Shown: one piece after another, positions 1 to 12,649 of the stretch
How positions within the stretch are numbered: position 1 is the first letter of the stretch
Layout: each line of letters opens with the position of its first letter
Assembly: GCF_000247815.1 (NCBI RefSeq)
Contig: NC_021678.1
Location: 6,005,478 to 6,069,477 of the forward strand
DNA: 64,000 nucleotides
Direction of reading: 5' to 3'
Source of the DNA: Ficedula albicollis
Lineage: Eukaryota > Chordata > Aves > Passeriformes > Muscicapidae
Made by a program: the position numbers and the translations under genes
The notes under the pieces: model-generated
The model's input: the letters and a program-made list of their open reading frames with translations, nothing else
Told to the model about the DNA's origin: nothing
The model's database searches: none

Positions 1-1109
1 CATTCACCAATTCCACTCAGAGAAGCAGTTAAGGGCCCTTATTTTTCACAGAAAAAGTTGGATTCTCAGTTTCTCTTAAAAAACGTGAACTGAAGTAAAA
101 TGCATATGCAAGTACACATTTATTGCATCAAAGGAAATAAGGCAACAAGCCAGAACCTGATCTTGTTTGCCACTATATAAACGATGAGTAAGTCTGCTAG
201 GGTCAGCAGAGCAGCAGAGTCACATGAGTCATAGCACAGTGCTCTTTGGAAAGATTGCTCCATGGCTAAATATATCACTACAGTTGCTTCAAGAAAAGCT
301 CTGCGTCAAGCTCTTATAAATGCTGGCAGTGACGCTGAGCTCTGGGCACTCATAAAGCCAAAAGAATGAACAGGAATTAACAAGTGGCCTTAAAAAACAT
401 ATTGAAGAGAATGGAAGTTTTGTCTGCACAAGAACTGAAGAACCAGACCTCTGGTAGTGAAAATCATGACCTAATTTTTCCACCACACACATTTAGCCAC
501 CTTTCAAGTGGGTCTGGGGTGAAAAAATAATAGAAAAGACCACTAAACTCAACAGACCAAGTCCATGCAACTTACCACTCAGCTCTGTGAAAACATGGAG
601 TTTGTTTCACTGCATTTTTTATCAGGCTTGTCCCAGTAAATGATGACTTGCATCTCCCAGGGAAATGCAATAATGAATCTACTGTTATCAGTGAGTATGG
701 ACAGCCACACTGACAGAAGCCAATCCAACATCACATCCCTGTGATTAAGCAAAACAGTAATTCCAATGAATACTTTTTATATCTCCATCTCATACACACA
801 GAGCTGAATCTGGAAAAATCAGAGCTCAATAAACCATTAAAAACATGCCCTTTGATCTTTTATTTTTTCAGTGGAGCCATAATTTAGTGCTATTAAAGCA
901 GCAGTTTAAAGTAACCAAAATTGCTTATCAAATGTATGTTTCTAATGCATTCTCTATCAACAAAGTCCTGAATTAGAAGAGATTTCATAATTCTTAATGA
1001 ATTGCTCTCTTACCCAGTCTTTCCACTGGAAGCCTGACTAAATGAGTATTATTTCTTCTTTAGTGGTTCAACAGGTCATTTATCTTAGATTTATGAGTAT
1101 CAACCTACT
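1..1109. other. Stretch without a recognised gene
   Basis: AT-rich DNA; no exon, RNA gene or transposon recognised. Confidence 0.45.
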
Positions 1110-1619
1110 TTAGAAGGTATTAGAAAGCTTTAACGCTTGACACGTATTCTCTAAATCATTGGCAGTGCTCTCCATTTGCACTAGACGACTGGTAATCTTC
1201 TCAATATTAGGTTTTATTGACAATGCACCATATAGAGTCCTTATCATATGGTAATGATTTGAGATAGGAGCAGAATTGGGAACTAATAAATCCAAAAGCT
1301 CATTTTTGATTGTTGACACAGAGCTGAGGAATAACGTACATCCATCTAAATCACTCTGTTTCTCAATACCATCACATACACGTTTAACCTGAGCAGAACG
1401 CAACGCAGCGACGTGTAAATAGATCCCAATTCTTTGCTTTGAGCCTGATGGATTCATGCGTAAAACTCTGTTTTTACTCAGAGAAAACCCTGAGCAAAAG
1501 TGAGGCTGTCCCGTGGTGTGGAAGCACTGGCAGCCACCTTTCAGCATGCTCACTCGGGAGCAGGGGCTCATTCTGGCTGCCCTGGCTCCTGCCCAGATCC
1601 CCAGCTCATCACCAGCCAC
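1110..1619 (-). CDS. Unidentified 169-codon open frame, CpG-rich 3' two-thirds
   Basis: The frame runs from an ATG at 1619 to a TAA at 1110-1112. The first 45 codons lie in ordinary GC-richer sequence and may not be coding. From about 1490 downward the peptide looks protein-like: FSLSKNRVLRMNPSG, IYLHVAALRSAQVKR, a long helical stretch with TIKNELLDLL, MIRTLYGALS and LENTCQALKLSNTF at the end. A possible acceptor (TTTTGCTCAG) sits at the start of that part. About ten CpG occur in under 400 bases, against about four in the preceding 1100. I do not recognise the family. It could be the last exon of a minus-strand gene, a recent insertion or a captured foreign sequence. No membrane segment or signal peptide is seen. 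Confidence 0.35.
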   Translation of the reverse strand: MAGDELGIWAGARAARMSPCSRVSMLKGGCQCFHTTGQPHFCSGFSLSKNRVLRMNPSGSKQRIGIYLHVAALRSAQVKRVCDGIEKQSDLDGCTLFLSSVSTIKNELLDLLVPNSAPISNHYHMIRTLYGALSIKPNIEKITSRLVQMESTANDLENTCQALKLSNTF

Positions 1620-3439
1620 TGCTGCTGCCTCAGCCCCAGCCCAGCTCCATCACACTTGAGTCTTGCCACGGTAAATATGCCTAGTGAGATCAAAAAGCAT
1701 TTTGTCTGAGTAGAGAGTTAGTAAAACTGAGATCACAGGCTTAAAATCATTCTCATAATTTGTATTTGGGAGACAGTATTGAAAACTGACATATATAACA
1801 AAGACATACATTCATGTAGCCCTACATAATAATAATTTCACAGAAATATTGGCATTGATATTAAGAGAATTCACTTGAATAATTGATTCCCCTACTTCAA
1901 TAGAGGATCAGCCTCCATATCTATATTACTCACAGAAAATTAGAGTAGAAGATAAAAAAATTGAAGTGAGAGCCTTTGGTAGCAAATGAACATCCTTCCA
2001 CTGAGTTCTACAGAATTAGTCTCATCTGCAACCCTGTAATCCAAAGGTATGTCTTTGAAATGCAGTCAGGAGACCTGGATCCGTCCTGCTTTTGTAGTAT
2101 GTCACTGAAAATGGTTTCTGGGGCATTGGAGCTGCATGATCCAATGATTTGTTAAGTTGAAATGTGACATTTCAAAAAAAGGCTAAAATGATCTCAGAGC
2201 AAAACCAACACAAAAATCTGCATCCCTCTTTTATCCAGACATATGCTGGGTAAGAAAAGTCTAGTGAAAAAATGTGGATTAGTGGCAAAACTGCCCTGTG
2301 ATCATTGCATACCGGAACTGCCAACAGCAAGGAAGTATAGCAAAGGGGTGTCTTCCTCTCACCTTGCTCATTCAGAAAACACCCCCAAATCCCAACTCAG
2401 GTTAGAGGCCTCTCAGGCTCACTGTGCTGTTTACAAATGAGTCAGTAACAGAAGAAGTAGTGCTACTAAACACTGAGCCCCCCCTAAGCTCCAATCATTG
2501 TAAAACACCTTGTTTGAAGCAAGCATTGCTGTTACCTTGTCTTACTTCAGTGAGAGCAGGCACAGACTTACTGGGAAAAATAAGGAGAAAAATTAACCAA
2601 AACCAATATCCTCTCAAATCAAGGCTTCCCAGAGCCATACATACATAGTGCCCTCATCACAAGAGAGCATGTGCAGCCTCCCCACCTACCCATTAGCAGG
2701 CAATTTTCTAACACGCTGTCAAACAGCAGAATTATCACAAGTTTCATTTTCCTTACCAGTGGAGCAAACTGCATTCTGAAATGTGCTAACTACATATTTC
2801 TAAGCTTGTTACATTCACTCAGTTTCTAAATCAGCAAAATGTAACAATCCCCCTGCCATGAGTGAAATTTCTTTTACTACTGGAAAGGAGGGAGAAGGTC
2901 AAGGAAGCTTGGGAAAATTTGTTAGGATGATCTGTAATATGAATTTAGCAGAAAAGAAATCAAGAACATTTCTTTGGAAAACAATCAAAGGGCAAGGTTT
3001 CCTCTCAGATCTGCATGGTAATTCACGACTTACATGCTCCAAGGAAACTTGCTGCTCTGATGATTAGAATAACAAACTATTTGCTGTCTGCTTGACAGAC
3101 CAAAGATGGTCATTTTTCCTCCCTTTGTCAGTATCTTTCTGTTCAGGCAGGGCTACTTGTGTGTCCCTTGACACACAGATGAAGACTGAATGGATGCATC
3201 TCTGCTTAAGAGGATTAATCCAAGTTAGATATGGCACAAACAGAAGTGACAAACAGTAACAGGGCATAAATTCTGGATGAGTCTTGTAGAGACTGACAGA
3301 TGCTTTCTCTTACCTGGATCTCAGCTGCTCCTGCTGTACATGAAAAGTCAGCGTCTCCTGGTTATCCACTCTCAAGACACACAAGCCACCAATACAGCTG
3401 AGGATCTTGAAAGCCATGAGCTGAGGAAATTTGAGTCTT
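1620..3439. other. Stretch without a recognised gene
   Basis: AT-rich DNA, nothing recognisable on either strand. Confidence 0.45.
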
Positions 3440-3725
3440 CAGTATTCACTGAGCTGGGGTTGGGGTTCATCAACAACACAAAAATGAGATTGTGGAACTG
3501 ATTGCCATTGAACAGTATGGCGGGCAGGACCACAGTTGAGGTCAAAAAAGGACTAGACAAACTCCTTCAATTTCAATCAACTGGTGCAAACTCTCAGGTT
3601 TTTAAGCACCAGGCCATGGAAGGGGTATGCCCTTAAGATGCCCTGTTCCTATGCACTTTGCTAAGCATCTCCTACAGCCAATGCCAAAGGTAGCAGCCTG
3701 GGATACTTAGATCCTCCTCTGCCCA
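3440..3725 (+). mobile_element. Old CR1/L3-like LINE relic, 3' region
   Basis: The stretch ATTGTGGAACTGATTGCCAT, followed by GAGGTCAAAAAAGGACTAGA, CAAACTCCTTCA and, farther on, CAGCCTGGGATACTTAGATC, resembles the 3' part of ancient CR1/L3 elements (a GTGGAACTCNTTGCC block, then a TTCAAAAAGGGACTGGACAAA block). Divergence is high, so the family is uncertain. Confidence 0.5.
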
Positions 3726-4165
3726 GATAAGACTTTTTTCATGTTACAATCAATGAAATCATAAAAATAGACAAGAAATTGTCTTGGCTGAGGTTTAAAA
3801 GATGTAAGATTCAAATGTCAAGAAAATGTTGTACGAAAGATCTTCAGAAATGGCTGGAAAGAGAGAAATTACTTCAAGATACTCACAAAAACCAACCTCA
3901 GTGAAGGGAGGCAAAATCCTGATGCCACCTTTGCAGTCACTGAAAGCAACCTCCAAAGGCTCCCACCATGAATGACCATGCACATCGGCATCCTGAAGTG
4001 ATAAAGCTCCACCAGCCTTTCTCCAGGAACACAGAAGTACCAAGCTCATTTAGGAGAATAACTTTTTTTTGACCATTCTTCCTCACAGCCCCCTGATGTC
4101 AAAGCCACAGGTCTCCCCTCTTGTTTCCCCTACCCTACCTGGCTGGGGTGCTTGTAGCAACTCAC

Positions 4166-4192
4166 CTTTTCTTTTTCTGTTCTTTGAGTCAG
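4166..4192 (-). CDS. Candidate 27-base microexon (weak)
   Basis: On the minus strand acceptor TTTTTGACTGTTTCTGTAG and donor AAAAG|GTGAGT are both near consensus and enclose 27 bases that read LTQRTEKEK in phase 0. The phase would fit splicing after the exon at 10932-11045 if that exon uses its weak donor. The size is so small that a chance occurrence is quite possible. Confidence 0.25.
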
Positions 4193-7100
4193 CTACAGAA
4201 ACAGTCAAAAATGCATTAAAAATAAACACAACTCCCAGCAGGCCTAGGCAACTCTGTGAGTGAAGAATTCTGCATGAACAAATCTCCCGTTTAGTGCACT
4301 CTCTGTTGAGTCAACAACAGCACAGGCTTTAATCTACTCTGGAAATATTTCACATTCCGTTCTTTCTGCAGCATTCATAATTCCATGTCCTGTTTAAGGC
4401 TCTGCATCTGAATGGGGCTTGCAATTACATGAGTCACTGCACCTTTGATTTTTTAAATTTTATTTTTATCTTTATTTTTTTTTTGGTACATGTGATCTGA
4501 ATCCACAACTGCTTGAGCCTGAAGCTTGCTCTGCACACTCAAAGTGCCACCATAACAAAACGGGCTGAAATACTCATTCCAAACATTCAGTTTGGAGCTG
4601 CTCGTGGCAAGCAGTAGAGTGTTTTATCGTTATTGTCACTTCCTTGTGAAAGGTGGTGGAGAAGCAAAGGGGATTTCACTTTGAACACGGCCCTTCCTAG
4701 ACTGCCAGCTGACAAAACTTTGTGGTTCTCTTCTCTCTGTGGTTCTCTTCTCTTCTGTGGCTCTCTTTTGGGACAGCCCAGGGCCAAACCTGTGCTCCAG
4801 AGGCTTTTACTCTAAGTACAACATGCCCATTTGGATGAACGTGTTTGAGTGGTCAGCTGGATCATGTGCTGAAGAGCCTGATTGAAACAGGCCAGTGGTG
4901 ACTTTGCCCATGTTTTGTGGTCAGGTTGAAAGTGTAGGTTATTGAAGAAAATGTCTTATTCTCATTTACAAAAAGCTGAATTTGAAGCCTACGCACAATT
5001 TTTCTAGGAATGCCAGTTACAATTTTAGAAAGGAAACCGTGTGGCAATTCTCAAACTCAAATCAAAATTCAGTGCAAAAGATGAGAACAAAGGCTTGAGA
5101 AGAAAAAGGTCATGACAAAATACTATAAAACAGGTAAAAAAACTGTCTTGTCTTTTTGTCTCCTTTACCATCACTTTCAAGCCAGCTTCTTCCTAGAAAT
5201 GCTGCTTTCCATCTAATCTTCCATCACACTGTCAGTGTAATGCAGAAAAGCACTGCCTGAAAATAGAGCTTTTCTTTTACCAGAGGATAATTACTAGTTA
5301 TGCACTGTTTCATTATAAAATACTGTTAAAGACCAGGATTTTGCTATGAAGATACTAAAAAGCATGAATATTATACCTTTTATAGGAGAAACTATACTGT
5401 TTCATCTGTCCTCTGCCCCTGGAAAACTACTACTTCTCTGGCAGACAAGGTAGAACACAACATCTCTTCATTCTACAAGATCTATCTGCTTTAACTTGAA
5501 AGCTCTATAGGGTGGGAACCTGTTAGGAACTATGCTACATATGCACATTGTAAAGAACTTTGTTAGATCAACCGTGTGGCAAAAAACCCCCAAAAACCTC
5601 AAAGATAGTAATACCAAAGCCTCAAGTGTAGGTCCCAGGAATGACAGCATAATTATTTTTAGAGATGACTACAGCAGTAACTCAACATGACATGAGAGAC
5701 TGGAGAAACAGCAAGCCTGACTTAAACCAATGGGAAAGCCAGGAATACAGAATGGAGACTGTTCCTAATGCACCATATTGCATCTGAACATTTTGTTCCT
5801 ACCCATCTATCCAAAGCATGATGTTTTGCATTTCATATTAACATTCTGAAGACATTAAAGAATTCTTCAATTCGATGTTCATATGCTGTGTCAGAACTCA
5901 CACTCCAACTGCTTAGAGAGATGCTATGTCTACCTTTTACTCATCTTCCCTCCCTCAGGCTCCTAACCATCCTTCTTCCTACTTCCAAAAAATCCCAGGG
6001 TCTATTCTTTATTGGTAGCATTGTTAAGTTCACCAGAAAGTTGGTTATGAACACAGTTTGTGGGATTTGGACTTCACTCTGGATTTCTGCACTACCTCAG
6101 CTGTTACGCATATGTACTAAGACTGACTGCTAACAAATCATCACAGTAATACTTGAGGTTCATATACTATTTCTCATCTACAAAGCAGTTTAAAATTTCA
6201 CAGAGGTTCTACAAAATCTGGGAGATGGAGAAAGAGCTATGGGCAAAAATCTTCGTTTAGCATTGCTCTTAATATAAACCACAGTCCCTTTCTGTTTAGC
6301 ACTAAAGCAGGAATGTTGCAGCCCTCAGATTTAGGTCTGAAGTGCTAAACAATGCTAAATTGCCAATAACACATTTTCACTAAAAAGTATTTAAAATACA
6401 CTTTGTCATATGGACAGCTCTCTTCAAAAATTCTGTTCTCACCTTTGAGTTCAAAACTAGGGAAATGGTGACATTAGCATAATGTCTTCAGAGATGTATT
6501 TAAGCATCAAAACAAAGGACATTTTGATTTCAGAAAGTTTTGTTAACAAAAACGTAATATTTCATAGGAATAAAACAACAAAGAACATAACCAGGAATCG
6601 AAAATATTTTTTAAAGGTAAAACTAATAATGCTTCATTAATTCCTTCAGTGTTCAAAGCAGAACAGTCAGCATTTAACAGCTGAAAGGAAGCTCTCACTA
6701 ATTTTCTGGCCAGCAACGGAAACAGCAATCAAGAGAACTTGGAAGTGAATCATTACAGGCCTTACTTCTCTTTATCACGTACCAGGGGAAGAATTTTTCT
6801 CAGCAAAATGCTCTCTCCCCTTCGACAGTGAACCACTGGTTTGCAGGAGCTTCATGCCCACACTGGACATGCACTCTGCAGAGCACATCCAGGCTCCTGG
6901 TGCCCAGGCACACCTTCTGGGTGTTGTCTTTAGCTGTGGGACCACTTCCTGCTGAGCACACAGGAATGACCCTTCCAGCTGCACACTTAGTGCTGCACCC
7001 ATCAGGAGCAGCCCCTGAAATTCAGGCAGCATCAAATCAGACCTATTAGGAGAACTGCTACAAGCTATCTTCTTATTTTGACTGGCTGAGTCAGGCTTGC

Positions 7101-8005
7101 AAATTTTTTTCATTTACCACCATCAAAAAATAAGGATGAAATTAAACAAAATCTAACTTTTTACCTAATGGTAAATAAATATGAAAATGCAATGAATAAA
7201 ATACTCTCTCATGTATTCCACCAAACATGCAATCCAATCCAGCTTACGCTTCAAAGCACAACTTGTATGTCACATGCTTTCTAGGGCACAGAGGTCTGGG
7301 ACACAATAAATCTAGGCTGCAAGTTTGAAACATACATGTTCAATTGGTTCTTCTGAGGTAATTTATTTGGTTGGATTCCTTTTGAGCATGAAACATTTCT
7401 ATACTGTCTGGCAAAATATGGAAACGTTCTCAGATGAAAGGATACATGCATTCCAGAAAAAATCCCACCGAAAAATAAAGGAACTCTTCTTGGGAATACT
7501 GAAGTGCAAACTCTTCAGTTATGCAATTTTAATATGGTGGAAAGAAAGAAGTGTAAGCTATTAAATTTGTTTAAAGCTTAGGAAGCAAATTAAAACAAAA
7601 GAACATACATATTATTAATGAATAGCTACAGTGCAAGGTGGGTAATTACATGTTAATTAAATTCTCTCCTTATTATATCTGCAGTGCCTCAAAATTATGT
7701 TTTCTTTCTATATATTTTCCTTGTAGCAACATTTCCTAAAAAAAAAACAAACCATAGGTGTAAAGCAAAATCTGTTAAGTATTTCACAACTGGGAGAACG
7801 CAACTGCTGGGGTTTTTTAAAGTTAGAATTTGTATTCAGAAATAAACTGAACTTCAATATGTTTTAATTATGTGTACTTCTGTTTATAATCTCCAACTTA
7901 AGTCTAAACTAAGCAACAACACTGGCAGAACACCTTAAATTTGAGAGACTGGGATGAAATACTTCCAGGTAAATGTTCACAGAACAATTTTCCTCTATAC
8001 AGAAA
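4193..8005. other. Stretch without a recognised gene
   Basis: AT-rich DNA. A 112-codon minus frame at 6775-7113 covers a GC-richer patch (6820-7040) and contains a possible internal acceptor (CTGAATTTCAG), but the only donor leaves it in a phase that does not fit the neighbouring exons. Not called as a gene. Confidence 0.4.
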
Positions 8006-8198
8006 TAATTTGGTTCAGGTAGCGAGCCAGCCTCTTGTGGTAGCGAGCCAGCCTCTCGTGTGCCATCCCCTACTGCCCAATTCCTGCAAAACCCAGCATC
8101 ACCTTTCTTATCTAATTTGGTTCAGGTAGCGAGCCAGCCTCTTGTGTGCCATCCCCTACTGCCCAACTCCTGCAAAACCCAGCATCACCTTTCTTATC
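8006..8198. repeat. Two-copy tandem duplication (unit 86-107 bases)
   Basis: Copies at 8006-8112 and 8113-8198 share TAATTTGGTTCAGGTAGCGA, GCCATCCCCTACTGCCCAA and CCCAGCATCACCTTTCTTAT. The first copy has an extra internal repeat of GGTAGCGAGCCAGCCTCT, which explains its greater length. Confidence 0.93.
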
Positions 8199-10931
8199 TG
8201 GCTATTTAGGACTTTTCAATTTTTCTGTTCTCCAAGTCTAAGCTTCTTTCTGCATTTGCAGCTTTTCATTTAAGTCTGCCTGTAAAGAAAATCAGAAGAA
8301 AGAAGTGGTTATGATGGAGCTATCTCAGGCTGCACATTGTCTTTGTGGTTTTGACATGGTGTACTGCAGCAAGGCAGACACTATCCTCTACACCTTCCTG
8401 TTTAGCAGACAGAATGGTGTTCCAGCCTGTCCTTACATGATAACAGGTTATCATACTGCCATGCACAATTCCAAAGGATGGCATGGCTGCCATGAGCAGG
8501 AAGTGATCTGGGACAGCCATTCCTCACGTAACCTTGTCTTGGGAGATACCCTAATTTTCCTGTATTCTCAGATGGCTTTTACCAATAGACACCAAATCAG
8601 AAAAATTACTTTGGGACTTGGTTGTTGCTACTGTTTTCCTTTGCTGCAGATGTTTGTTCTCTAGTGTAATGTGTTTTGTTGAAACAGTGCTGGAATTAAA
8701 AAGCATTACTGAAAATGAACAATAAAAAAACCTGATTTCTGTGATGCTGCTTGTATGTCTTAATTACAAACACAATTATGAATATCTACCTCATTCTGGA
8801 AATCCAAGCTGCTGTAGACATTGAGTGTTTAATTTGCAATGTAACATTTGTGGGGAAGGTACAGGGGTTCTGATGTATTCGAGTGAAATCTTTGACAGCT
8901 ATAATGCATAGCAATCTCTGATTGTATGGCATTTGGAAATGTGAGATCACTGGAAAAAGGGCCACAAACATCGTGTTTTACAGGTAAATTATGTATATTT
9001 TTCAGTATGAGCACTGATTACTGCAAAAATACAAAAGAAATGGAAGCAGTGTAATGACAGTATTTCTAAGCATCTAAGTTTTGTTCAAACAGCTGGGACA
9101 GGCTCACAGGTCTTTTACAGACTCAAAAGAAACTGTTTAAAATCTCAGTTACACTCTTAATGGAATTCGGGTAATTTTGATAAAGCAAATGAATTTGTAC
9201 TAGAAACTTGCAGTAACTTGACATTTTAGGAACTCTGTGACTTGCCAGTTCTAGAAATTCCTATAAGTGCTATTCTGCAATATATCAATGGGTAACCAAT
9301 TCTGAAATGTTTGCAAAGTTCTCACTAGCTCAGATTAGAACCAAAAGGCTGGAATTTCTCTCTCAGCTTTGTATCTCTGGAGATGGCCTTCACCATATTC
9401 AATCCGAATAACAACAAAAATGTCTTCATCCTTTTACATGATATGTGTACTTGGTTGCTGGAACAGTGATCCTCTAGGCAAATCAACTCCCAGCCACTCC
9501 AAATGCCTTTTCTTATTTTCTTCAGTTTTTCCATACCTCTGTCTCTGGTCCTACCTCCACTGAAAATCGTCTGCCACCACTTCGCTATGGCTGCTGCTGA
9601 GAACACTGAGTGTCAGCACTGTGACATGAGACTAGAAGTTATTTTCTAGACTCAATGAGAGCAACAGCTGCCTTGTTAATGCATATGTAAAGACATAATG
9701 CAGATTGTGAAACCATATTTCACATGTACAAAAAAATGGTGTGAGATTGATCATAAATCAGGTAAAAATCTAATTATAAGATTACTTCGGGGGTCAAGAA
9801 ACTGAGAAAACAGGTGAAAATGATACACTGGTGAATGAACTAAAACCTGAGGGGAAATAATTTTCTTTGTATACAACCAGAGTCACAAAAAGAAGAAAAA
9901 AAATAAAGCATTTTTCTCATCTGTGCAGTCTTGTAAAGGAAAAAAAAAACCTCTTAGCACTGATGTTAATAGCACTAAGGTCAATTGAAAACCAGATATT
10001 TAGTCTTTTCTATTGGTAGGGACAGGAATAAGGTAACACAGGCCTCCCATTTCTAAAGACATGTTGAAATGGAATATGAACTCAAATAGGTAGATCTAAC
10101 GATCAAATCTATTCTAATTCATAAAATAATTCATATAATAATTCTAATTAATACTCCCCCACTGATGCATAGTCCAAGTAGAGCAATTTACCAATAGCAC
10201 AGTATTTTCAGATAATATTAGGGATTCATTAAACTGCTGCTTAGTCAATAGTGTATAATATGCTGCACCTGAAGTTCAAACTGCCTAACTGCCACCTGGT
10301 TGTTGCCATTAAGAGTAAATTCCAGCAGTTCCTTGGTGCAAATCTGTTCTAGCAGGTTGGCTTTCAATCATTTCCTGTTAGTTCCAGTAACAGTAGCTTC
10401 CTGCCCTTCCATGAACCTCACAGAAAGAAATCATGGACCCCTCAGAGTCCGTAGACCACATACTGACAGTTGATCTGTTCCATTAAGGGAGCTCTTGTGT
10501 AGTCACACACCTACCAGACAAAGCCTAAAATTGGCATAAGCGAGTAATTTCTCACACAAATTGAAGGACGTGTGATATAGATGCATCTAACAATTTATAT
10601 GAAGCACACATTGCATATACTCCAGCACAGCAGCTGGTCCTGGACCCCTAAGAAGGAATTTTATCGCTGACATCACTGAAGCAGGATTTGGCCTGTGTTT
10701 TTGACACATGGTAAGGCTGAAGATATATGTTGTCATATTACTGAGTATTTTTTATTTTATCATATGTAAGCTGACTAAACTAGGAGTTATTTATAGAGGC
10801 TAATTCACATTTTTACAGCATATGGATGTGCTTTTTGCCAGCTTTAGCACAAACACAGTTTATATTCATTAAGACTGAGCTAGCTAATTAACCATAGACA
10901 GAATTAGTGAATAGCTTTCTAGTAATAGTAC
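8199..10931. other. Stretch without a recognised gene
   Basis: AT-rich DNA. Frames at 8305-8664 (plus) and 9325-9606 (minus) show no motif or splice support. Confidence 0.45.
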
Positions 10932-11045
10932 CTCAAGGTTGCCAATAATTTCATTTGGGATTTCCCACACTGCAGACTTCTCATCTTTAGCAGCGACTCC
11001 ACCTACAGCATCCGCCTCAGAAGACACTGCCTCTGGACAGGGCTC
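10932..11045 (-). CDS. Candidate CABCOCO1 C-terminal exon (114 bases or terminal)
   Basis: The acceptor GATTACCTGCAG opens a phase-0 frame that reads EPCPEAVSSEADAVGG, VAAKDEKSAVWEIP and NEIIGNLE. A weak donor, GAG|GTACTA, would end the exon after 38 codons in phase 0. If the donor is not used, the frame continues for 15 more codons (VLLLESYSLILSMVN) to a TAG at 10884-10886, which would make this the last exon. It follows the 11389 exon in the right order, strand and phase, and has a similar acidic, alanine-rich composition. Homology is not established. Confidence 0.45.
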
Positions 11046-11388
11046 CTGCAGGTAATCCCCCTGGTCAGACCCCTAGCAGGAACCAGCCACAGGAAACACT
11101 GAGTTAGAATATTCTCACAGAGGGAAGCACTGCCTTGACAGAGACCATAGTGACTGTCCCACACTGCCCAGGCCAGGCAGACACATCCGCCCACAGAGCG
11201 AGAGCCCAGAAGGGCTCACCCAAATAAATGTCTTCTGCTGACTGATTCATGCATTAAAAGTGATTTCATTCAATCTTAGAAGAGAATACATGCTATGTTC
11301 TAGTGATTGGGATCCAATGGAAATTCATAGAAAAATAGCTTAACCACCCCCCCCTCCAAAAAAACCCCTAAAAGGAACAAAACCATAC

Positions 11389-11448
11389 CTGAGATTCTGC
11401 TGCTGAAGCTGAGAGGGAAACTGCAGGTTGGTCAAGTTCAATCTTATT
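11389..11448 (-). CDS. Candidate CABCOCO1 C-terminal exon (60 bases)
   Basis: On the minus strand a strong acceptor (TTTCTGTTTAATACTGCCAG) precedes 60 bases ending at donor TCTCAG|GTATGG. In phase 0 it encodes NKIELDQPAVSLSASAAESQ, twenty codons with no stop. The low-complexity S/A/E composition resembles a disordered tail. Strand and phase both fit a continuation from CABCOCO1 exon 5, but the distance is 32 kb and I cannot confirm identity from memory of the family's poorly conserved C-terminus. It could belong to another minus-strand gene. Confidence 0.5.
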
Positions 11449-12649
11449 CTGGCAGTATTAAACAGAAAAAAAAGAAAAAAGAAGAAAGTAATTTATGTTT
11501 GATTATTGCTTAGAGGTTTCTTGCAGTTTTTTTTAAATGGAAATGGAATGGCTAGCAGACAACAATAAACAATACCTTTTCTGTTACCTTCCAGGTGCTC
11601 AGAATTGGAAAGCATTCTAAAAATGATTATAGATCAGCCTTAATTTCTAGTTGATCTCAAGGGACCCTCTTTACAATGCTCGGAAAGAACAGACGATTTT
11701 CATAATTTCATAACACTACAGCTTCTTACTCATGTGGATAATTAAGTTTAGAAAACACAGTGCTTAGGTAACATTCTGTCTTTCCAGTGCAAATTTGTCA
11801 CTTCTGAACAGGTATATCGTTGCAGTTTGGAATTGCAGGGGAGTATTAAAGGAGCCAGTTGGAGTGAAGTTGCAATGACACTAAATCAAACAAGGCCCTA
11901 AGGAAAATATTTTAATATGTAACTATAATTTAGGAGTTGCTAAGTCCAAGTTTGTTTGTTTTTTTTTTTCCTGCTTCATCTTGTTCCTTTGCTGTGACCA
12001 TGGGAATCTCACTCGTGCAGCTCCAGGCACGCTCTGACAAGGGTATGGCTTTTCCCCCTTGGAGCAGCTGGATGAAGCACCAAGTCCATACTCAGGCTCT
12101 CAGGAGTGATGCAGAAGGCAGCCCTGTGTCCACTCAAGGGAAAAGGTTTTGCATCCTATTTAAAAAAAATGGATGTCAGAGTGTGTCATGTGCCAAATAG
12201 GGTGAAAAAAGGCATTTGTGACCAAGCAAGGAGCAGGGTACAGCACTGAAATGGTGTGTTTGGGGCCTCTACAGGGAAAGTGCCCATCGAGAAAATGAGG
12301 CAGATGTTCCAGTTCAGAGTCAAATCCTGATTACAAACAGGATTTTGCTTGGATGGTGTAAGTAAACAACATTAATTCACATCAGGGTAATTGCAGCTCC
12401 CATAAATTAATTTCCTGATACTTTTGAAATTGTAGTTAGGTTGATATTTGGGTCATTTCTTTACTTGATACAGTTAACGTGCTGAAAATATTAAAACTTC
12501 TATACATCTGCAGAAGTGATAGCAACAAATGAAAATAAAAATTTAGACCTAGCCACTTCATTACAATAAAAATCTCTTTTGTAGTCCTAAAAGCTTTTTG
12601 AAACTTCTGTTTGGACTCTGTCACTACCTCCAAGGTTCCCTGTTATGTG

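Noticed and set aside
5168..5191. 24-base minus-strand microexon candidate reading EEAGLKVM
   Set aside because: The donor (GTAAAG) is weak and such short in-phase matches are expected by chance in this much sequence.
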